A stretch of 57,441 nucleotides of DNA from Pseudomonadota bacterium (GCA_023444445.1 JAEXMK010000079.1:1-57441); one strand, 5' to 3'. Shown: positions 19,991 to 30,077, counted from the first letter of the stretch. The notes: a model not told the origin generated them from the sequence alone. Made by a program: numbers and translations.

Positions 19991-22900
19991 TCAGGCCGTG
20001 ACGTCGTGTCCTTCCGGCTTGTCATCCTCACGCGGAATACGGAACCACGCGACATAGAGCGCCGGCAGGAAAAGCAGCGTCAGCGCAGTGCCCACCACGA
20101 TACCGCCCATCATGGCATAAGCCATCGGCCCCCAGAAAATCTCCCGGGAGATGGGAATGAGGGCAAGTGTGGCTGCCGCCGCCGTCAGCATGATCGGCCG
20201 CATGCGGTGCTCCGTCGCCTCGATGACGGCCCGCCAGGCCGAGACGCCTTCGCTTCTCAGATGCTCGATCTGCACCACGAGGATCACCGAGTTGCGGATG
20301 AGGATGCCGATCAACGCCAGCACGCCAAGAATGGCGACGAACCCCATCGGTGCATTGGAGAAAAGCAGCGCCACAACGACGCCGATCAAAGCCGTCGGCG
20401 CCACGGCGAAGACCAGGAACAGCCGGCTGAAACTTTGCAGCTGAACCATCAGGATCGTTGCCATTGCAAACAGCATCAAAGGCACTACCGCAATGATCGG
20501 CGCTTGTGAATCCGCGCTGGATTCGACCGAGCCACCCGTTTCCAGCTTGTAACCCACGGGCAGCATTTTTTCGAAAGCCTCGAGTTTGGGCTTCAGCTGC
20601 TCCACAATCGTCGCAGGCTGCGTGGGGCCGGTAATGGCGGCCTTGACGGTGACAGTCGGAATCCGGTCGCGACGCCAGATGGTCGGCTGCTCCAACTCGT
20701 AGCGGAAATTGGCAATCGCAGAGAGCGGCACGGCTTTGCCGTTCGTCGCCGGCAGTTGCAGGTTCTGCAATGTCTCAATGGAGCCGCGCTCCGCCAGCTG
20801 CGCCCGCGCCACCACATTGACGAGATAGATGTCATCCCGAACCTGGGTGACGGTGGAGCCCTCGACAATGCTGTTCATGGCATTGGCAATATCTTCCGAG
20901 GAAACACCGAGTTGGCGGGCCTTGTCCTGGAGAACGTCGACCTTGACCACCCGCGTCGGCTCGTTCCAGTCCATAACCAGGTTGGACAACAGCTGATGTT
21001 CGCCAACGATGCCCGACAATTCCTGTCCGAGTTCGCGGACCTTCTGGATATCGGGGCCGCTCAGGCGATATTGAACCGGTTTTCCGACGGGAGGGCCGAT
21101 ATCGAGCAATTTCACGAAGGCGTCGGTGCCGATAAAAGTCTTGTTCAGATAGTCCTGCAACTCGGCGCGCACCTTGTCGCGAACATCCAGCCCCTTGGTG
21201 ACGATGACTGTCTGGCCGAAGGTGACATCGGGCGTCTGCACATCGAAGGACAGGATGAAACGCGGCGCGCCCTCACCCACATAGCTTGTCCAGTGATCGA
21301 CATCCGGATTCTTCGCCAGCATATCCTGTTCGAACTTGGCCATCTGTCGGTTGGTTTCGGCAATCGAGCTGTTCTGCGGCAGGTTCCAGTCGACGATAAG
21401 CTCCACGCGGTCGGATGACGGGAAAAACTGTTGCTGCACCAGGCTCATGCCGCCAATGGACAGGGCAAACAACGCAACCGTGGCGACGATCGTCACCCAG
21501 CGCCAGCGCAGCGCCCGGCCCAGAAGCCAGGAAAAGGCGGAGGCAAATCGGCCCTTCTTTTCATGATGAGACTTCATCGTCTTCGGCAGGATCGTCACCC
21601 CGAGCAATGGCGTAAACAGCACCGCGACGATCCATGACACGATCAGCGAAACGGCGATCACCACAAACAGCGTGAAGGTGAACTCCCCGGCGGCGCTATT
21701 GTTGAGACCAACGGGAATGAAACCGGCGACGGTGACCAGCGTACCCGTCAGCATCGGAAAAGCGGTGGACGTGTAAACATAGGTCGCCGCTTTCCTGAGA
21801 TCGTCTCCGACTTCCAGTCGCGCGACCATCATCTCGACCGCGATCATCGCATCATCAACGAGAAGTCCAAGCGCGATAATTAGCGCACCCAACGAGATGC
21901 GCTGCAGCGAAATGCCGGTATATTCCATGTAGACGAAGGTAATTGCCAGTACGAGCGGGATCGAGACAGCAACCACCATGCCGGCTCTGAGGCCAAGGCT
22001 GATGAAGCTGATGACGAGAACGATAGCGATGGCCTCAAAAAGCGCCGAGGTAAAGCCCGATACCGCTTCATCGACCACGGCTGGCTGATCAGATACGCGG
22101 TGAACATCCACACCAACCGGCAGGTCTGCCACCACGCGCTTCATCTGCGCATCAAGCGCCTCGCCAAAATGAAGCAGGTTCGCACCGGTTTTCATGCCGA
22201 TCGCAAGGCCGATGGCCGGCTGGCCGTTAAACCGGAACAGCGAGGATGGCGGATCGACATAACCGCGCCGGATCGTCGCCACTTCCGTCAGCGGGAAGAA
22301 GCGGTTGTTGACCCGCAGATTGATGGACCGCAGGCTGTCTTCCGATGTGAACTGGCCGCTGACGCGCAGAGCCACCCGCTCCGGCCCGGCATTGACGAAA
22401 CCGGATTGCGTGACGGCGTTTTGGGATTGCAGCGTCTTGATGATCGACTGCTGGTCGATGCCGAGAGCCGCGATCTGGCGCGTGGAAAACTCCAGATAGA
22501 TTGCCTCATCCTGCGCGCCGATGACATCGACTTTGCCGATATCGTCGACGGTCAGCACCTTCGCACGGGCATCCTCCACCAGATCGCGCAATTGCCGCTG
22601 GCTGAGACCGTCACTGGTGAAGGCATAGATATTGCCATATACGTCACCGAAGCGGTCGTTGAAGAAGGGGCCGACGACACCAGAGGGAAACTCTCCCTTG
22701 ATGTCACCGATCATGTTGCGCACCCGCACCCAGGTGGGCTCGACATTGCGCGCCTTGGTTTCCGGCACCAGTTCCACGAAAATCGTTGTGCGGCCAGCCA
22801 CCGTCTGGCTGCGCAGATGATCGAGATTGTCGAGTTCCTCGAGCTTTTTCTCGATCCTGTCGGTTACCTGGCGGGCCACTTCCTCGGCGGAAGCACCCGG

Positions 22901-23062
22901 CCATTGCGCGCTGATCACCATTGTCTTGATGGTGAAATTCGGATCTTCCTCGCGACCGAGATTGAGATAGGAGAAAACGCCGGCGAGAACGAAGACCAGC
23001 ATGAAGTACCAGACGAGCGAACGGTGTTCGAGCGCCCAGTCGGAAAGATTGAATTTCTTCAC
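19991..23062 (-). CDS. RND efflux transporter, inner-membrane pump
   Basis: A 1023-residue HAE1/AcrB-superfamily drug-proton antiporter. It has an initial helix after LEHRSLVWYFMLVF, the double periplasmic loops, and the helix-4 proton relay motif GLLVDDAMIAVEMM with two adjacent Asp residues. The start codon overlaps the end of the adaptor gene by 4 bases. No outer-membrane channel gene is nearby, so it must borrow one. The paired adaptors point to the TriABC type of pump. Substrates cannot be told from sequence. Confidence 0.93.
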   Translation of the reverse strand: MKKFNLSDWALEHRSLVWYFMLVFVLAGVFSYLNLGREEDPNFTIKTMVISAQWPGASAEEVARQVTDRIEKKLEELDNLDHLRSQTVAGRTTIFVELVPETKARNVEPTWVRVRNMIGDIKGEFPSGVVGPFFNDRFGDVYGNIYAFTSDGLSQRQLRDLVEDARAKVLTVDDIGKVDVIGAQDEAIYLEFSTRQIAALGIDQQSIIKTLQSQNAVTQSGFVNAGPERVALRVSGQFTSEDSLRSINLRVNNRFFPLTEVATIRRGYVDPPSSLFRFNGQPAIGLAIGMKTGANLLHFGEALDAQMKRVVADLPVGVDVHRVSDQPAVVDEAVSGFTSALFEAIAIVLVISFISLGLRAGMVVAVSIPLVLAITFVYMEYTGISLQRISLGALIIALGLLVDDAMIAVEMMVARLEVGDDLRKAATYVYTSTAFPMLTGTLVTVAGFIPVGLNNSAAGEFTFTLFVVIAVSLIVSWIVAVLFTPLLGVTILPKTMKSHHEKKGRFASAFSWLLGRALRWRWVTIVATVALFALSIGGMSLVQQQFFPSSDRVELIVDWNLPQNSSIAETNRQMAKFEQDMLAKNPDVDHWTSYVGEGAPRFILSFDVQTPDVTFGQTVIVTKGLDVRDKVRAELQDYLNKTFIGTDAFVKLLDIGPPVGKPVQYRLSGPDIQKVRELGQELSGIVGEHQLLSNLVMDWNEPTRVVKVDVLQDKARQLGVSSEDIANAMNSIVEGSTVTQVRDDIYLVNVVARAQLAERGSIETLQNLQLPATNGKAVPLSAIANFRYELEQPTIWRRDRIPTVTVKAAITGPTQPATIVEQLKPKLEAFEKMLPVGYKLETGGSVESSADSQAPIIAVVPLMLFAMATILMVQLQSFSRLFLVFAVAPTALIGVVVALLFSNAPMGFVAILGVLALIGILIRNSVILVVQIEHLRSEGVSAWRAVIEATEHRMRPIMLTAAAATLALIPISREIFWGPMAYAMMGGIVVGTALTLLFLPALYVAWFRIPREDDKPEGHDVTA

Positions 23063-24144
23063 TGACGGACCTCCTGATCGATCCTGATGGCTTGTCCATC
23101 CTTAAGCTTGTGCACACCAGCGCTGGCAACGCGCTCGCCGGGCTTGACGCCGCTGGTCATGCGCACGCTGCCGCCCTCGGCGGGCTCGCCTTCTATCGTG
23201 ACCGGGCGGAACGTCACCGTTGCGGTATCGGCATTCACGATCCAGACACCCCAGCCATTGTCGGTTTTCAGCAGCGCTGATGAAGGAAGCATGATCTGCG
23301 GTTCGGATGCCGCAAGTGCCGAAGCCGTGACCACGGACCCCAGTCTGAATGCTGGCGGCGCATCCTGCAGACTGATCTTCGTGCGGCGTGTGCGCGTTGC
23401 TGTTTCGGCTTCGGGCGCGATCTCGCGCACGACGCCTGTCGTATGGATTTTCGGATCGAGTTGCAGGGCAATCTCGAAGGTTGAGCCGATTTCAAGCCGC
23501 TGCGCCGCAAATTGCGGAACATCCACCACCACGTCGCGCACTTCTGGTCGGGCGATGGTCACCACCGTCTGGCCAGCGGAAACGACTTGGCCGATTTCGC
23601 CGGACGTCGCCGTTACCACGCCGTCGAATTCGGCGCGCAGTTGCGCATAACCCAGTTGCTCCTCGGCCTTGTCAAGGTTGGCGCGGGCCTTGGCAACGGA
23701 GGCATTGGCCGTGCGCGTGGCCTGCTCGGCCTCTTCCAGTGCCGCTTCCGTGCCACTGCGAGCTTCGGCCAGCACACGCTGGCGCTGTTCGGTCGTCACC
23801 GCATTGGCGAGTTGCGCCTCGGCATTGGAAAGATCGGACTGGGCGCTTTTCACCGACAGTTCCAGCGCCAGCGGATCGATCGAGGCCACCACATCGCCTT
23901 TCTTGACCAGATCAGCCACATCGACATTACGGGCGATGATGCGGCCGAGGACGCGAAAGCCGAGGTTGGTCTGAATGCGCGATTCCACCGTGCCCGTCAG
24001 CCGCAATGCGTCGGCCGACTTTTCTTCCACGACAACTGACAGCACCGGACGCGGCGCTTCTGCGGCCGCCTCTTGCTTTTCCTGACAGGATGAGAGCGCG
24101 ATTACGGGCAGCAACAAAAACAAGCTTCTGTTTATCCTGAACAT
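23059..24144 (-). CDS. RND periplasmic adaptor, lipoprotein (first of two)
   Basis: A 361-residue membrane-fusion protein. The N-terminus is a lipoprotein signal with the lipobox ALSSC, followed by a barrel-sandwich (lipoyl) segment, a coiled-coil hairpin rich in Ala, Glu and Gln at about 90-160, and the beta-barrel domain. It joins the pump to an outer-membrane channel. It overlaps the pump gene by 4 bases and the second adaptor gene by 1 base, so all three are co-translated. Confidence 0.9.
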   Translation of the reverse strand: MFRINRSLFLLLPVIALSSCQEKQEAAAEAPRPVLSVVVEEKSADALRLTGTVESRIQTNLGFRVLGRIIARNVDVADLVKKGDVVASIDPLALELSVKSAQSDLSNAEAQLANAVTTEQRQRVLAEARSGTEAALEEAEQATRTANASVAKARANLDKAEEQLGYAQLRAEFDGVVTATSGEIGQVVSAGQTVVTIARPEVRDVVVDVPQFAAQRLEIGSTFEIALQLDPKIHTTGVVREIAPEAETATRTRRTKISLQDAPPAFRLGSVVTASALAASEPQIMLPSSALLKTDNGWGVWIVNADTATVTFRPVTIEGEPAEGGSVRMTSGVKPGERVASAGVHKLKDGQAIRIDQEVRQ

Positions 24145-25220
24145 TATTGTGCCTGCCCCTTTTCGTAGGCGACCTTTTCACCGGTGCGGAGAAATTTGGT
24201 CCCGACGGTGACGACGAGATCACCCGGATTGAGCCCTTCCGTGACGACGAATTGACCGGTCTCGTAATCGGCGACCTGAACCGGGCGCATGGCGACTTCC
24301 GACGATCGCGGATCGACAAGCCAGACAGCGGGGACGCCATCCTTAGAGGTCATCGCCGACCACGGAAGCTCAATCGCATCCACCTGCGGGAAGCGGAAAT
24401 GGCCGGATACGGGCGCGCCGAGCGGCATTGTCATGTCGCCGTTCAGACCGACCTTGACCCGGATCGTTCCATTATCCGGATCGATCGTTGGGGAAACCTC
24501 ACGCACGGGCGCCGCCAGGGTTTGGGCAGGATTCGACAGCAGGCTGACATTGACGAGATTGTCGATATCGCGCTCGAGAAAGAGGGATTCGTAGACATCA
24601 AAGACCGCGTCACGCGGCCCGTCATGCGCGAGCGTAAAAACAAGCTGGGCGGCCTGCGCCACCTGGCCAACTTCGACATTGCGCGCCGTGATGACACCAT
24701 CCGCATCGGCCTTGAGCTCGGTGTAGGACAGCGCATCCCGCGCCGTATCGAGTTGCGCCTGCGCCGATCTCACCGCCCCTTGCGTGGTAAGCAGGGTTTC
24801 CTGAGCCTTGTCGACGGCAGAGCGCGAAGTCACCTGCGTCTTGAAAAGGTTCTGCTGGCGGTCAAACGTCAGCTGCGCCTGCGTCTGCTGCGCTTCGGCG
24901 GATTGCAGATTGGCCAGGGCGACATCAATGTCGGCCTTCTGCTCTTCTGGGTCGATACGGGCGAGCAATTGGCCGGTCTTCACCCGCGCACCCACATCCA
25001 CCAGCCGCTCGACGATCTTGCCGCTGACCCGGAACGACAGGTCCGTCTGGACCCTTGCCCGCACTTCGCCGGTTATGACGCTGCCACGATCGACGGGCTT
25101 TTTCTCGGCCGCCACCACTTCGACGGTGCGCAGCGGCTTTTCGGCGGGCGGTTCTTCATTACTGCAGGACGACAGGGCGAAAATGCCGCCGAGCGCCGCC
25201 GCGATAAGGATGGTTTTCAT
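24144..25220 (-). CDS. RND periplasmic adaptor, lipoprotein (second of two)
   Basis: A 358-residue membrane-fusion protein with a lipobox signal (FALSSC), the lipoyl segment GARVKTGQLLARIDPEEQ, a coiled coil at about 80-150 and a C-terminal barrel. It is a paralogue, not a copy, of the adaptor after it. In Pseudomonas TriABC both adaptors TriA and TriB are needed for one pump, and the layout here matches. It is first in the operon, 36 bases downstream of a TetR-type palindrome. Confidence 0.9.
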   Translation of the reverse strand: MKTILIAAALGGIFALSSCSNEEPPAEKPLRTVEVVAAEKKPVDRGSVITGEVRARVQTDLSFRVSGKIVERLVDVGARVKTGQLLARIDPEEQKADIDVALANLQSAEAQQTQAQLTFDRQQNLFKTQVTSRSAVDKAQETLLTTQGAVRSAQAQLDTARDALSYTELKADADGVITARNVEVGQVAQAAQLVFTLAHDGPRDAVFDVYESLFLERDIDNLVNVSLLSNPAQTLAAPVREVSPTIDPDNGTIRVKVGLNGDMTMPLGAPVSGHFRFPQVDAIELPWSAMTSKDGVPAVWLVDPRSSEVAMRPVQVADYETGQFVVTEGLNPGDLVVTVGTKFLRTGEKVAYEKGQAQ

Positions 25221-25255
25221 GGTGACCTCTTGATCTTCGCCTCGCTCTATAATAT

Positions 25256-25275
25256 TTGACTAACCGAATAGTCAA
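25256..25275. promoter_or_regulatory. TetR-type operator between pump operon and tetR
   Basis: TTGACTA-ACCGAA-TAGTCAA is a perfect 7-bp inverted repeat. It lies 36 bases before the adaptor start and about 250 before the regulator start, and one arm doubles as a -35-like TTGACT. Size and position fit the operator of the divergent TetR regulator. The remaining 300 bases up to 25526 show no other signal. Confidence 0.65.
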
Positions 25276-25526
25276 TGAAATTCTCGTGCCGCTGATCGGG
25301 AATCAGTCCGGGATATCTGGCCTGCTCCCCGTATGATCGTTCCGTTTTTCGTCCGGCACATCCCTGCGGGCGCATCGGCAATGTTCCGGCATATTGAAGT
25401 ATGCGTGCGCCTTCACAAAATCCGTTCCGGTTTTCGCGCCGGTGCTATAGGCAATCAACACTCATTTCCGCCACTCGCGACGGACAGAAGGGCACGCGCC
25501 GAAAAATAAAGAAGGACCCGGGGGCC

Positions 25527-26156
25527 ATGGCGAAAACAAAACTGACACGCGCTGAACAGAAGATACAACGTCCGCTGCAAATTCTCGACGCCGCATTCGA
25601 AGAATTCACCAAAAGAGGTTTCACAGCGACGCGGGTGGAGGACATTGCGGAACGGGTGGGGGTTACGAAAGGCACGGTCTACGTCTATTTCGAGACCAAG
25701 GAGGTGCTGTTCGAGGCAATGGTCAGACATGCCTCGGTGCCGTTTCAGGAGGCCTTCAAGGCCTATGCCCATCAATCCTATGACCCCGTGGAGGAACTTC
25801 GCTCGCTGCTCGAATTCCTGTTCGACGCCTTGGTCGACAACCGGAAAATGCGCGAACTGTTCCGCCTGATCGTCGCGGAAGGCGCGAAATTCCCTGAACT
25901 CATCGACCAGCATCACGACACGCTGATGGCGCCGGTCTTCGCACGCATCGAAACGATCCTGGATGAGGGTGTGGCGAAGAAACGATTCAGGGCCAATCCC
26001 CCTGAACTCGCCAAGGTGGTCATGTCGCCCATGGTCGGAACATTGGTGTTCCGGCTGATCTTCGACGACAGACGCCGCCTGGACAAAAGCACCGTCCTGG
26101 CCATCCATCTCGATTTGATCATGCGGGGGCTGCTAGTCGATGCCAAAAACGCGTAA
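25527..26156 (+). CDS. TetR-family regulator of the RND pump
   Basis: A 209-residue regulator. The helix-turn-helix is in ILDAAFEEFTKRGFTATRVE and VGVTKGTVYVYFETKEVLFE at about residues 15-60, followed by an all-helical ligand domain. The start at MAKTKLTRAEQK is chosen over an upstream in-frame ATG because the family begins here and a GAAGGA stretch precedes it. It is divergent from the pump operon and should repress it through the palindrome at 25256. Confidence 0.88.
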   Translation: MAKTKLTRAEQKIQRPLQILDAAFEEFTKRGFTATRVEDIAERVGVTKGTVYVYFETKEVLFEAMVRHASVPFQEAFKAYAHQSYDPVEELRSLLEFLFDALVDNRKMRELFRLIVAEGAKFPELIDQHHDTLMAPVFARIETILDEGVAKKRFRANPPELAKVVMSPMVGTLVFRLIFDDRRRLDKSTVLAIHLDLIMRGLLVDAKNA

Positions 26157-26201
26157 CCCTTGCTGAACAATGTGCAGCGCACAAATTTCGGAGGAATAGA
26201 C

Positions 26202-26228
26202 ATGAAATTCGGACTTTTAGATACATAA
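26202..26228 (+). other. 8-codon ORF with strong ribosome-binding site (leader peptide or relic)
   Basis: GGAGGAATAGAC precedes an ATG that opens MKFGLLDT and stops. MKFGL is how many luciferase-like flavin monooxygenases begin, so this may be the cut-off start of a lost gene. Equally it may be a leader peptide for the MFS gene 49 bases downstream. Inverted TTTTAGA/TCTAAAA arms (26215 and 26245) flank its stop, and a TGTGC-AGC-GCACA palindrome lies at 26171-26183. Confidence 0.35.
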
Positions 26229-26276
26229 CATCCAGATAAATTCGTCTAAAACTCTCCCAACTCAAGGAGAGACACC

Positions 26277-27485
26277 ATGACGGACACAACATCACAGTTC
26301 GACGAGACAGAGATCGCGCTGGAGGCCGCCGAGCAGCCGGCATGGACCGCAGCGACATGGTTCGCGGTTCTTTCGATGGCGGCCACCAGCTTTGCGCTCG
26401 TATCGGCGGAATTCCTGCCTGCGGGCCTTTTGACGCCCATGGCGCGCGATCTGGGAATTACCGAGGGCACAGCGGGGCAGGTCGTCACGGCCACCGCCTC
26501 CGTGGGCGCCGTGACGGCCCTTTTCAGCAACGTTCTCATCGGCAAACTCAACCGCAAAACCGTGCTTGTCGGTCTTAGTGCTCTGGCAATCGGCTCCAAT
26601 ATCCTTGCATCATTCGCAACCGATTTCTGGCTGTTGCTGGTCGGCCGAGCAGGACTTGGCATCGCGCTGAGCGGTTTCTGGGCGCTCTCGGTCGCGGTTG
26701 TGGCGCGGCTCGTTGGCGCGAACGCCACCGGTCGCGGGATGGCAATCGTCACCCTTGGCGTCTCGCTGGCTACGATAGCGGCGCCCTCCATGGGGGCATT
26801 GATCAGCGACTGGCTTGGATGGCGTTTCGCCATGTCGATGACGGCGGGACTCGCCGCCATTGCCATGCTGCTGCAGATCCTGAGCCTGCCGACGCTGCCG
26901 GCGAGCACAAGCAACAGTCTTGCCGATGTTTTCCGGCTGACGCGGCGGCGTAGCATTCAGCTGGGGATGCTTGCCATCCTGCTGCTGATGACGGGTCATT
27001 TCGCTGGCTCCGTCTATGTCCGTCCTTTCCTCGAACAGGTCACACATCTCGATACCAAGCCGATCGCACTCGCCTTGCTCGGGTTCGGCGTGGCCTCGGT
27101 GCTCGGCAATGTCGCCGGCGGTCGGATGGCTGACAACAGCATCCGCCTGGCACTCGCGGTCACCGCCGCCCTGATGGGATTTGCGGCACTCTTTCTGGTT
27201 TTCTGGGGCGCACATATGAGTGCCGCCTTTGCTCTCGTCGCGCTGTGGGGTTTTGCCTTTGGCATGGCGCCGGTGGTCCTGCCGACGAACCTGTCGCGCA
27301 GCGCGCCAGATGCTCTCGAAGCGGCCGGCAGCCTGATGGTGGTGTCTTTTCAGGTCGCCATCAGTATCGGTGCAGTCTTTGGTGGTTACATTGTTGATTA
27401 TTATGGCGCCACCGCCCCGTTGTCTCTAACCGCAGTTCTGGCTGCCGCAACGCTTGCCCTGGTATTGGTGCAGCCGCGCCGCTGA
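26277..27485 (+). CDS. MFS exporter, AraJ/NepI-like (DHA1)
   Basis: A 402-residue major facilitator with 12 predicted helices. The opening helix reads SFALVSAEFLPAGLLTPMAR and the loop GKLNRKTVL fits motif A of the sugar/purine-nucleoside exporters AraJ and NepI. AAGGAGAG lies just before the ATG. It may be an isolated gene or be controlled with tetR upstream. The substrate is unknown. Confidence 0.88.
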   Translation: MTDTTSQFDETEIALEAAEQPAWTAATWFAVLSMAATSFALVSAEFLPAGLLTPMARDLGITEGTAGQVVTATASVGAVTALFSNVLIGKLNRKTVLVGLSALAIGSNILASFATDFWLLLVGRAGLGIALSGFWALSVAVVARLVGANATGRGMAIVTLGVSLATIAAPSMGALISDWLGWRFAMSMTAGLAAIAMLLQILSLPTLPASTSNSLADVFRLTRRRSIQLGMLAILLLMTGHFAGSVYVRPFLEQVTHLDTKPIALALLGFGVASVLGNVAGGRMADNSIRLALAVTAALMGFAALFLVFWGAHMSAAFALVALWGFAFGMAPVVLPTNLSRSAPDALEAAGSLMVVSFQVAISIGAVFGGYIVDYYGATAPLSLTAVLAAATLALVLVQPRR

Positions 27486-27550
27486 TCGTCGGCTCTTCCA
27501 ACGAAAGCCGTTCCCTCAGCCGATTATCGCCAATGCAATGACAACATCGA

Positions 27551-27605
27551 ATGCCTGCCTGTGATCCTGCGAGAAATTCAGATTTCTCGCAGTCACGGCA
27601 GGCAA
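27551..27605. repeat. Large imperfect inverted repeat after the MFS gene
   Basis: A perfect 10-bp core, CTGCGAGAAA with TTTCTCGCAG around a six-base loop (27567-27592), is extended by outer arms TGCCTGCC-GTGA and TCAC-GGCAGGCA with only small bulges. The whole forms a hairpin of over 20 pairs. There is no T-run directly after it. It may be a transcript end structure or a copy of a dispersed rhizobial palindrome. Confidence 0.6.
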
Positions 27606-27644
27606 GCGGCGTTCTCTCACCCAAAAAAAATGCCGCTTTTTTCT
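27604..27644 (+). terminator. Rho-independent terminator downstream of the MFS gene
   Basis: AAGCGGC pairs with GCCGCTT across a 21-base loop and is followed by TTTTCT. It overlaps the end of the large inverted repeat. It would end the MFS transcript before the MYG1 gene. Confidence 0.55.
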
Positions 27645-27753
27645 ACCGCAAGCATGCCGAGGCGGCACGGCCCGCTTGAGATGCTATCCACCAGAGGGTA
27701 TCAGGTGTCCGGTCCCCGCCCGACCTTCGGCACGCAACAAGGTATACCCTGAC

Positions 27754-28701
27754 ATGACCCCCGATTTCCTCGTCACCCATTCCGGCGGCTTCCACGCCGA
27801 CGAACTGCTGTCCAGCGTCGTGTTGACACGGCTCTTTCCGCGCGCCCGGCTCGTCCGCAGCAGAGCAGCTGAATGGCTAACACCTGGCGCAGACCGCATC
27901 ATCTACGATGTGGGCGGCGCTTATGACGCGGCAAAAGGCATTTTTGATCATCATCAGCGCAGTGCGCCGCTGCGCGAAGACGGTCAGCCCTACAGTTCGT
28001 TCGGCCTGATCTGGAAGCATTTTGGGCGGGATTACCTTGCGGCGTCGGGCGTTCCTGAAGACCATGTCGAAACTCTGCACGCGTCTTTTGATGCCGGATT
28101 TGTATTGCCGGTCGACCTGGTCGACAACGGCGCCCTCAGCCCCTCCATTGCCGGCCCCCTTGCCGGACTCACCCTACCCGTCTTGCTGGAGACGTTGAAG
28201 CCTGTCTTTGACGACACAGACCCCGAAGCGGACGATCGCAGTTTTATGGCGGCACTGGCGATTGCCCGCAGCGTCGTAGAGGCGAAACTGGCCACCAGCG
28301 CTGCCAAGTTGCGAGCCGAGGGGCTGGTGCGGAAGGCCATCGCGGATGCTGGCGAAGGGCATATCCTCGAACTGCCGATGGGAATGCCATTCAGGCCTGC
28401 CATCGTGAAGGCCGGCGCCGACCACCTGCTCTTTGTCGTCCATCCACGGGACAATGACTGGTGCATTACCGGCATCCGCCGCGCGGATGAAGGCTTTGAA
28501 CTGCGAGCCGACCTGCCGGCGGCGTGGGCCGGCCTGACGGGCAAAGAGCTGGAAGACGTTTGTGGCGTCGAAGGTGCGAGCTTCTGCCACAACGGCCGCT
28601 TTATCGCCGCGGCAAAAACCCGCGACGCAATTTTGGCCATGGCGAAACTCGCACTGAAAGAGGCCCAATCCTCTGCGCAGACGACAGTGGCAAAGCAATG
28701 A
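27754..28701 (+). CDS. MYG1-family DHH-like phosphoesterase
   Basis: A 315-residue protein of the MYG1 (UPF0160) family, related to DHH phosphoesterases. Human MYG1 is a 3'-5' RNA exonuclease. Visible motifs are HSGGFHADE at residues 9-17, YDVGGAYD, and FDHHQ, the metal-binding set. The start MTPDFLVTH is preferred because the family begins here. The frame is open 26 codons further up, without similarity. AAGG lies upstream. The RNA target in bacteria is not known. Confidence 0.88.
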   Translation: MTPDFLVTHSGGFHADELLSSVVLTRLFPRARLVRSRAAEWLTPGADRIIYDVGGAYDAAKGIFDHHQRSAPLREDGQPYSSFGLIWKHFGRDYLAASGVPEDHVETLHASFDAGFVLPVDLVDNGALSPSIAGPLAGLTLPVLLETLKPVFDDTDPEADDRSFMAALAIARSVVEAKLATSAAKLRAEGLVRKAIADAGEGHILELPMGMPFRPAIVKAGADHLLFVVHPRDNDWCITGIRRADEGFELRADLPAAWAGLTGKELEDVCGVEGASFCHNGRFIAAAKTRDAILAMAKLALKEAQSSAQTTVAKQ

Positions 28702-28793
28702 CGTATTGCGCAAGCTAAACGGTTGCCGTCCGGTTTCTCAGGCGGATGGCAACCATTTCCAGACGGTCATGACCGGCGCGCTCAGTACCGCCG

Positions 28794-30077
28794 TCAGGAC
28801 ATGTCCAGAGCAAGGGTCAGGTCGGCAATAAGATCATCGGGATGTTCGATGCCGATTGACAGCCTGATCGTTGAATCAAGGACACCAATGCGCTGGCGGA
28901 CATCGGCGGGAACGCCCGAGTGGGTCATCGTTGCTGGGTGAGACGCGAGAGATTCCGTTCCGCCGAGGCTCACGGCGAGTTTGAATATGTTCAACGCATT
29001 GAGGAATTTGAAAGACGCCGGCTGCCCGCCAACGATGTCGAACGAGAAGGTCGATCCCGCACCGGAGCATTGAGCGGCAAACACCTTGCCGACCGCCGAT
29101 GCGGGATCACTGAACGGCAGGTAGTGAATTTTCTCGACCTTTGGATGCGCTTTCAGAAATTCCGCCACGACTTTTGCGTTGCTGTTTGCCCGTTCCATCC
29201 GGATTTGCAGCGTCTCCAGAGAACGCCCGAGCATCCAGCAGGAGTGCGGATCGAGTTGCGTGCCTATCGCTCCGCGCAGCGCCTTCACCTGTTTCATGAC
29301 GTCCTTCCGCCCAAGCGCTGCCCCGGCGATAAGGTCGGAGTGCCCACCAACGTATTTCGTGAGCGAATAAAGCGAAATATCGGCACCATGCTCGATGGGT
29401 TGCTGGAAAACCGGACCGAGGAGGGTGTTGTCGCAGGCGATGATTGGCCTATACCCTTGTTTTTCGCCGATCACATCAGCGACACGGCTCATCATCGCCA
29501 CATCGACAATGCTGTTTGTCGGGTTGGCCGGCGTTTCGATCAGGATGACTGACACCCTGCCCTTCGCCATCGCGGTCTCTGCCGCAGCCATCACCGATGT
29601 CTCGCTCACACCGTCAGCAAACCCCACCGCCGACACGCCAAAATTATGGAAGGTCTTTGCCAGCAGCGTCTCGGTGCCGCCATACAGCGGCTGGGAATGG
29701 AGCACGGTGTCGCCGGGCCGGACGAAGGCGAAAAGCGTTGTGGAAATGGCGGACATGCCGGACGAAAAAAGCGCACAACTCTCCGTGCGTTCGTAAGCGG
29801 CAAGGCGATCCTCGACGATCTCACTATTGGGATGGTTGAAACGGGAGTAGACGAGACCTGCGCCCTTGCCCTCGGGTGGCTCCTTGCGGCCGGAAACATA
29901 GTCGAAGAAGTCACGGCCGTCTTCTGCCGATTTGAATACGAAGGTGGACGTCAGGAAAACCCGAGGCTTCACGGCCCCCTCCGACAATTCCGGATCATAA
30001 CCGTAATTGAGCATCTGGGTTTCAGGATGGAGGGCGTGATTGCCGATATGGGTTTTGGACGGATGCGGCGCGGTCAT
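28794..30077 (-). CDS. Cys/Met-metabolism PLP enzyme (cystathionine gamma-synthase/lyase family)
   Basis: A 427-residue PLP enzyme of the Cys/Met family. The cofactor lysine is Lys241 in [12 protein letters not shown], and SSGMSAIST and IETPANPTN are also typical. The position that is Cys in methionine gamma-lyase (LYGC) is Gly here (LYGGTETLL), so I favour a cystathionine or related sulphur-amino-acid enzyme over methionine gamma-lyase. It is divergent from an Lrp/AsnC regulator, its likely controller. The exact reaction is unresolved. Confidence 0.88.
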   Translation of the reverse strand: MTAPHPSKTHIGNHALHPETQMLNYGYDPELSEGAVKPRVFLTSTFVFKSAEDGRDFFDYVSGRKEPPEGKGAGLVYSRFNHPNSEIVEDRLAAYERTESCALFSSGMSAISTTLFAFVRPGDTVLHSQPLYGGTETLLAKTFHNFGVSAVGFADGVSETSVMAAAETAMAKGRVSVILIETPANPTNSIVDVAMMSRVADVIGEKQGYRPIIACDNTLLGPVFQQPIEHGADISLYSLTKYVGGHSDLIAGAALGRKDVMKQVKALRGAIGTQLDPHSCWMLGRSLETLQIRMERANSNAKVVAEFLKAHPKVEKIHYLPFSDPASAVGKVFAAQCSGAGSTFSFDIVGGQPASFKFLNALNIFKLAVSLGGTESLASHPATMTHSGVPADVRQRIGVLDSTIRLSIGIEHPDDLIADLTLALDMS

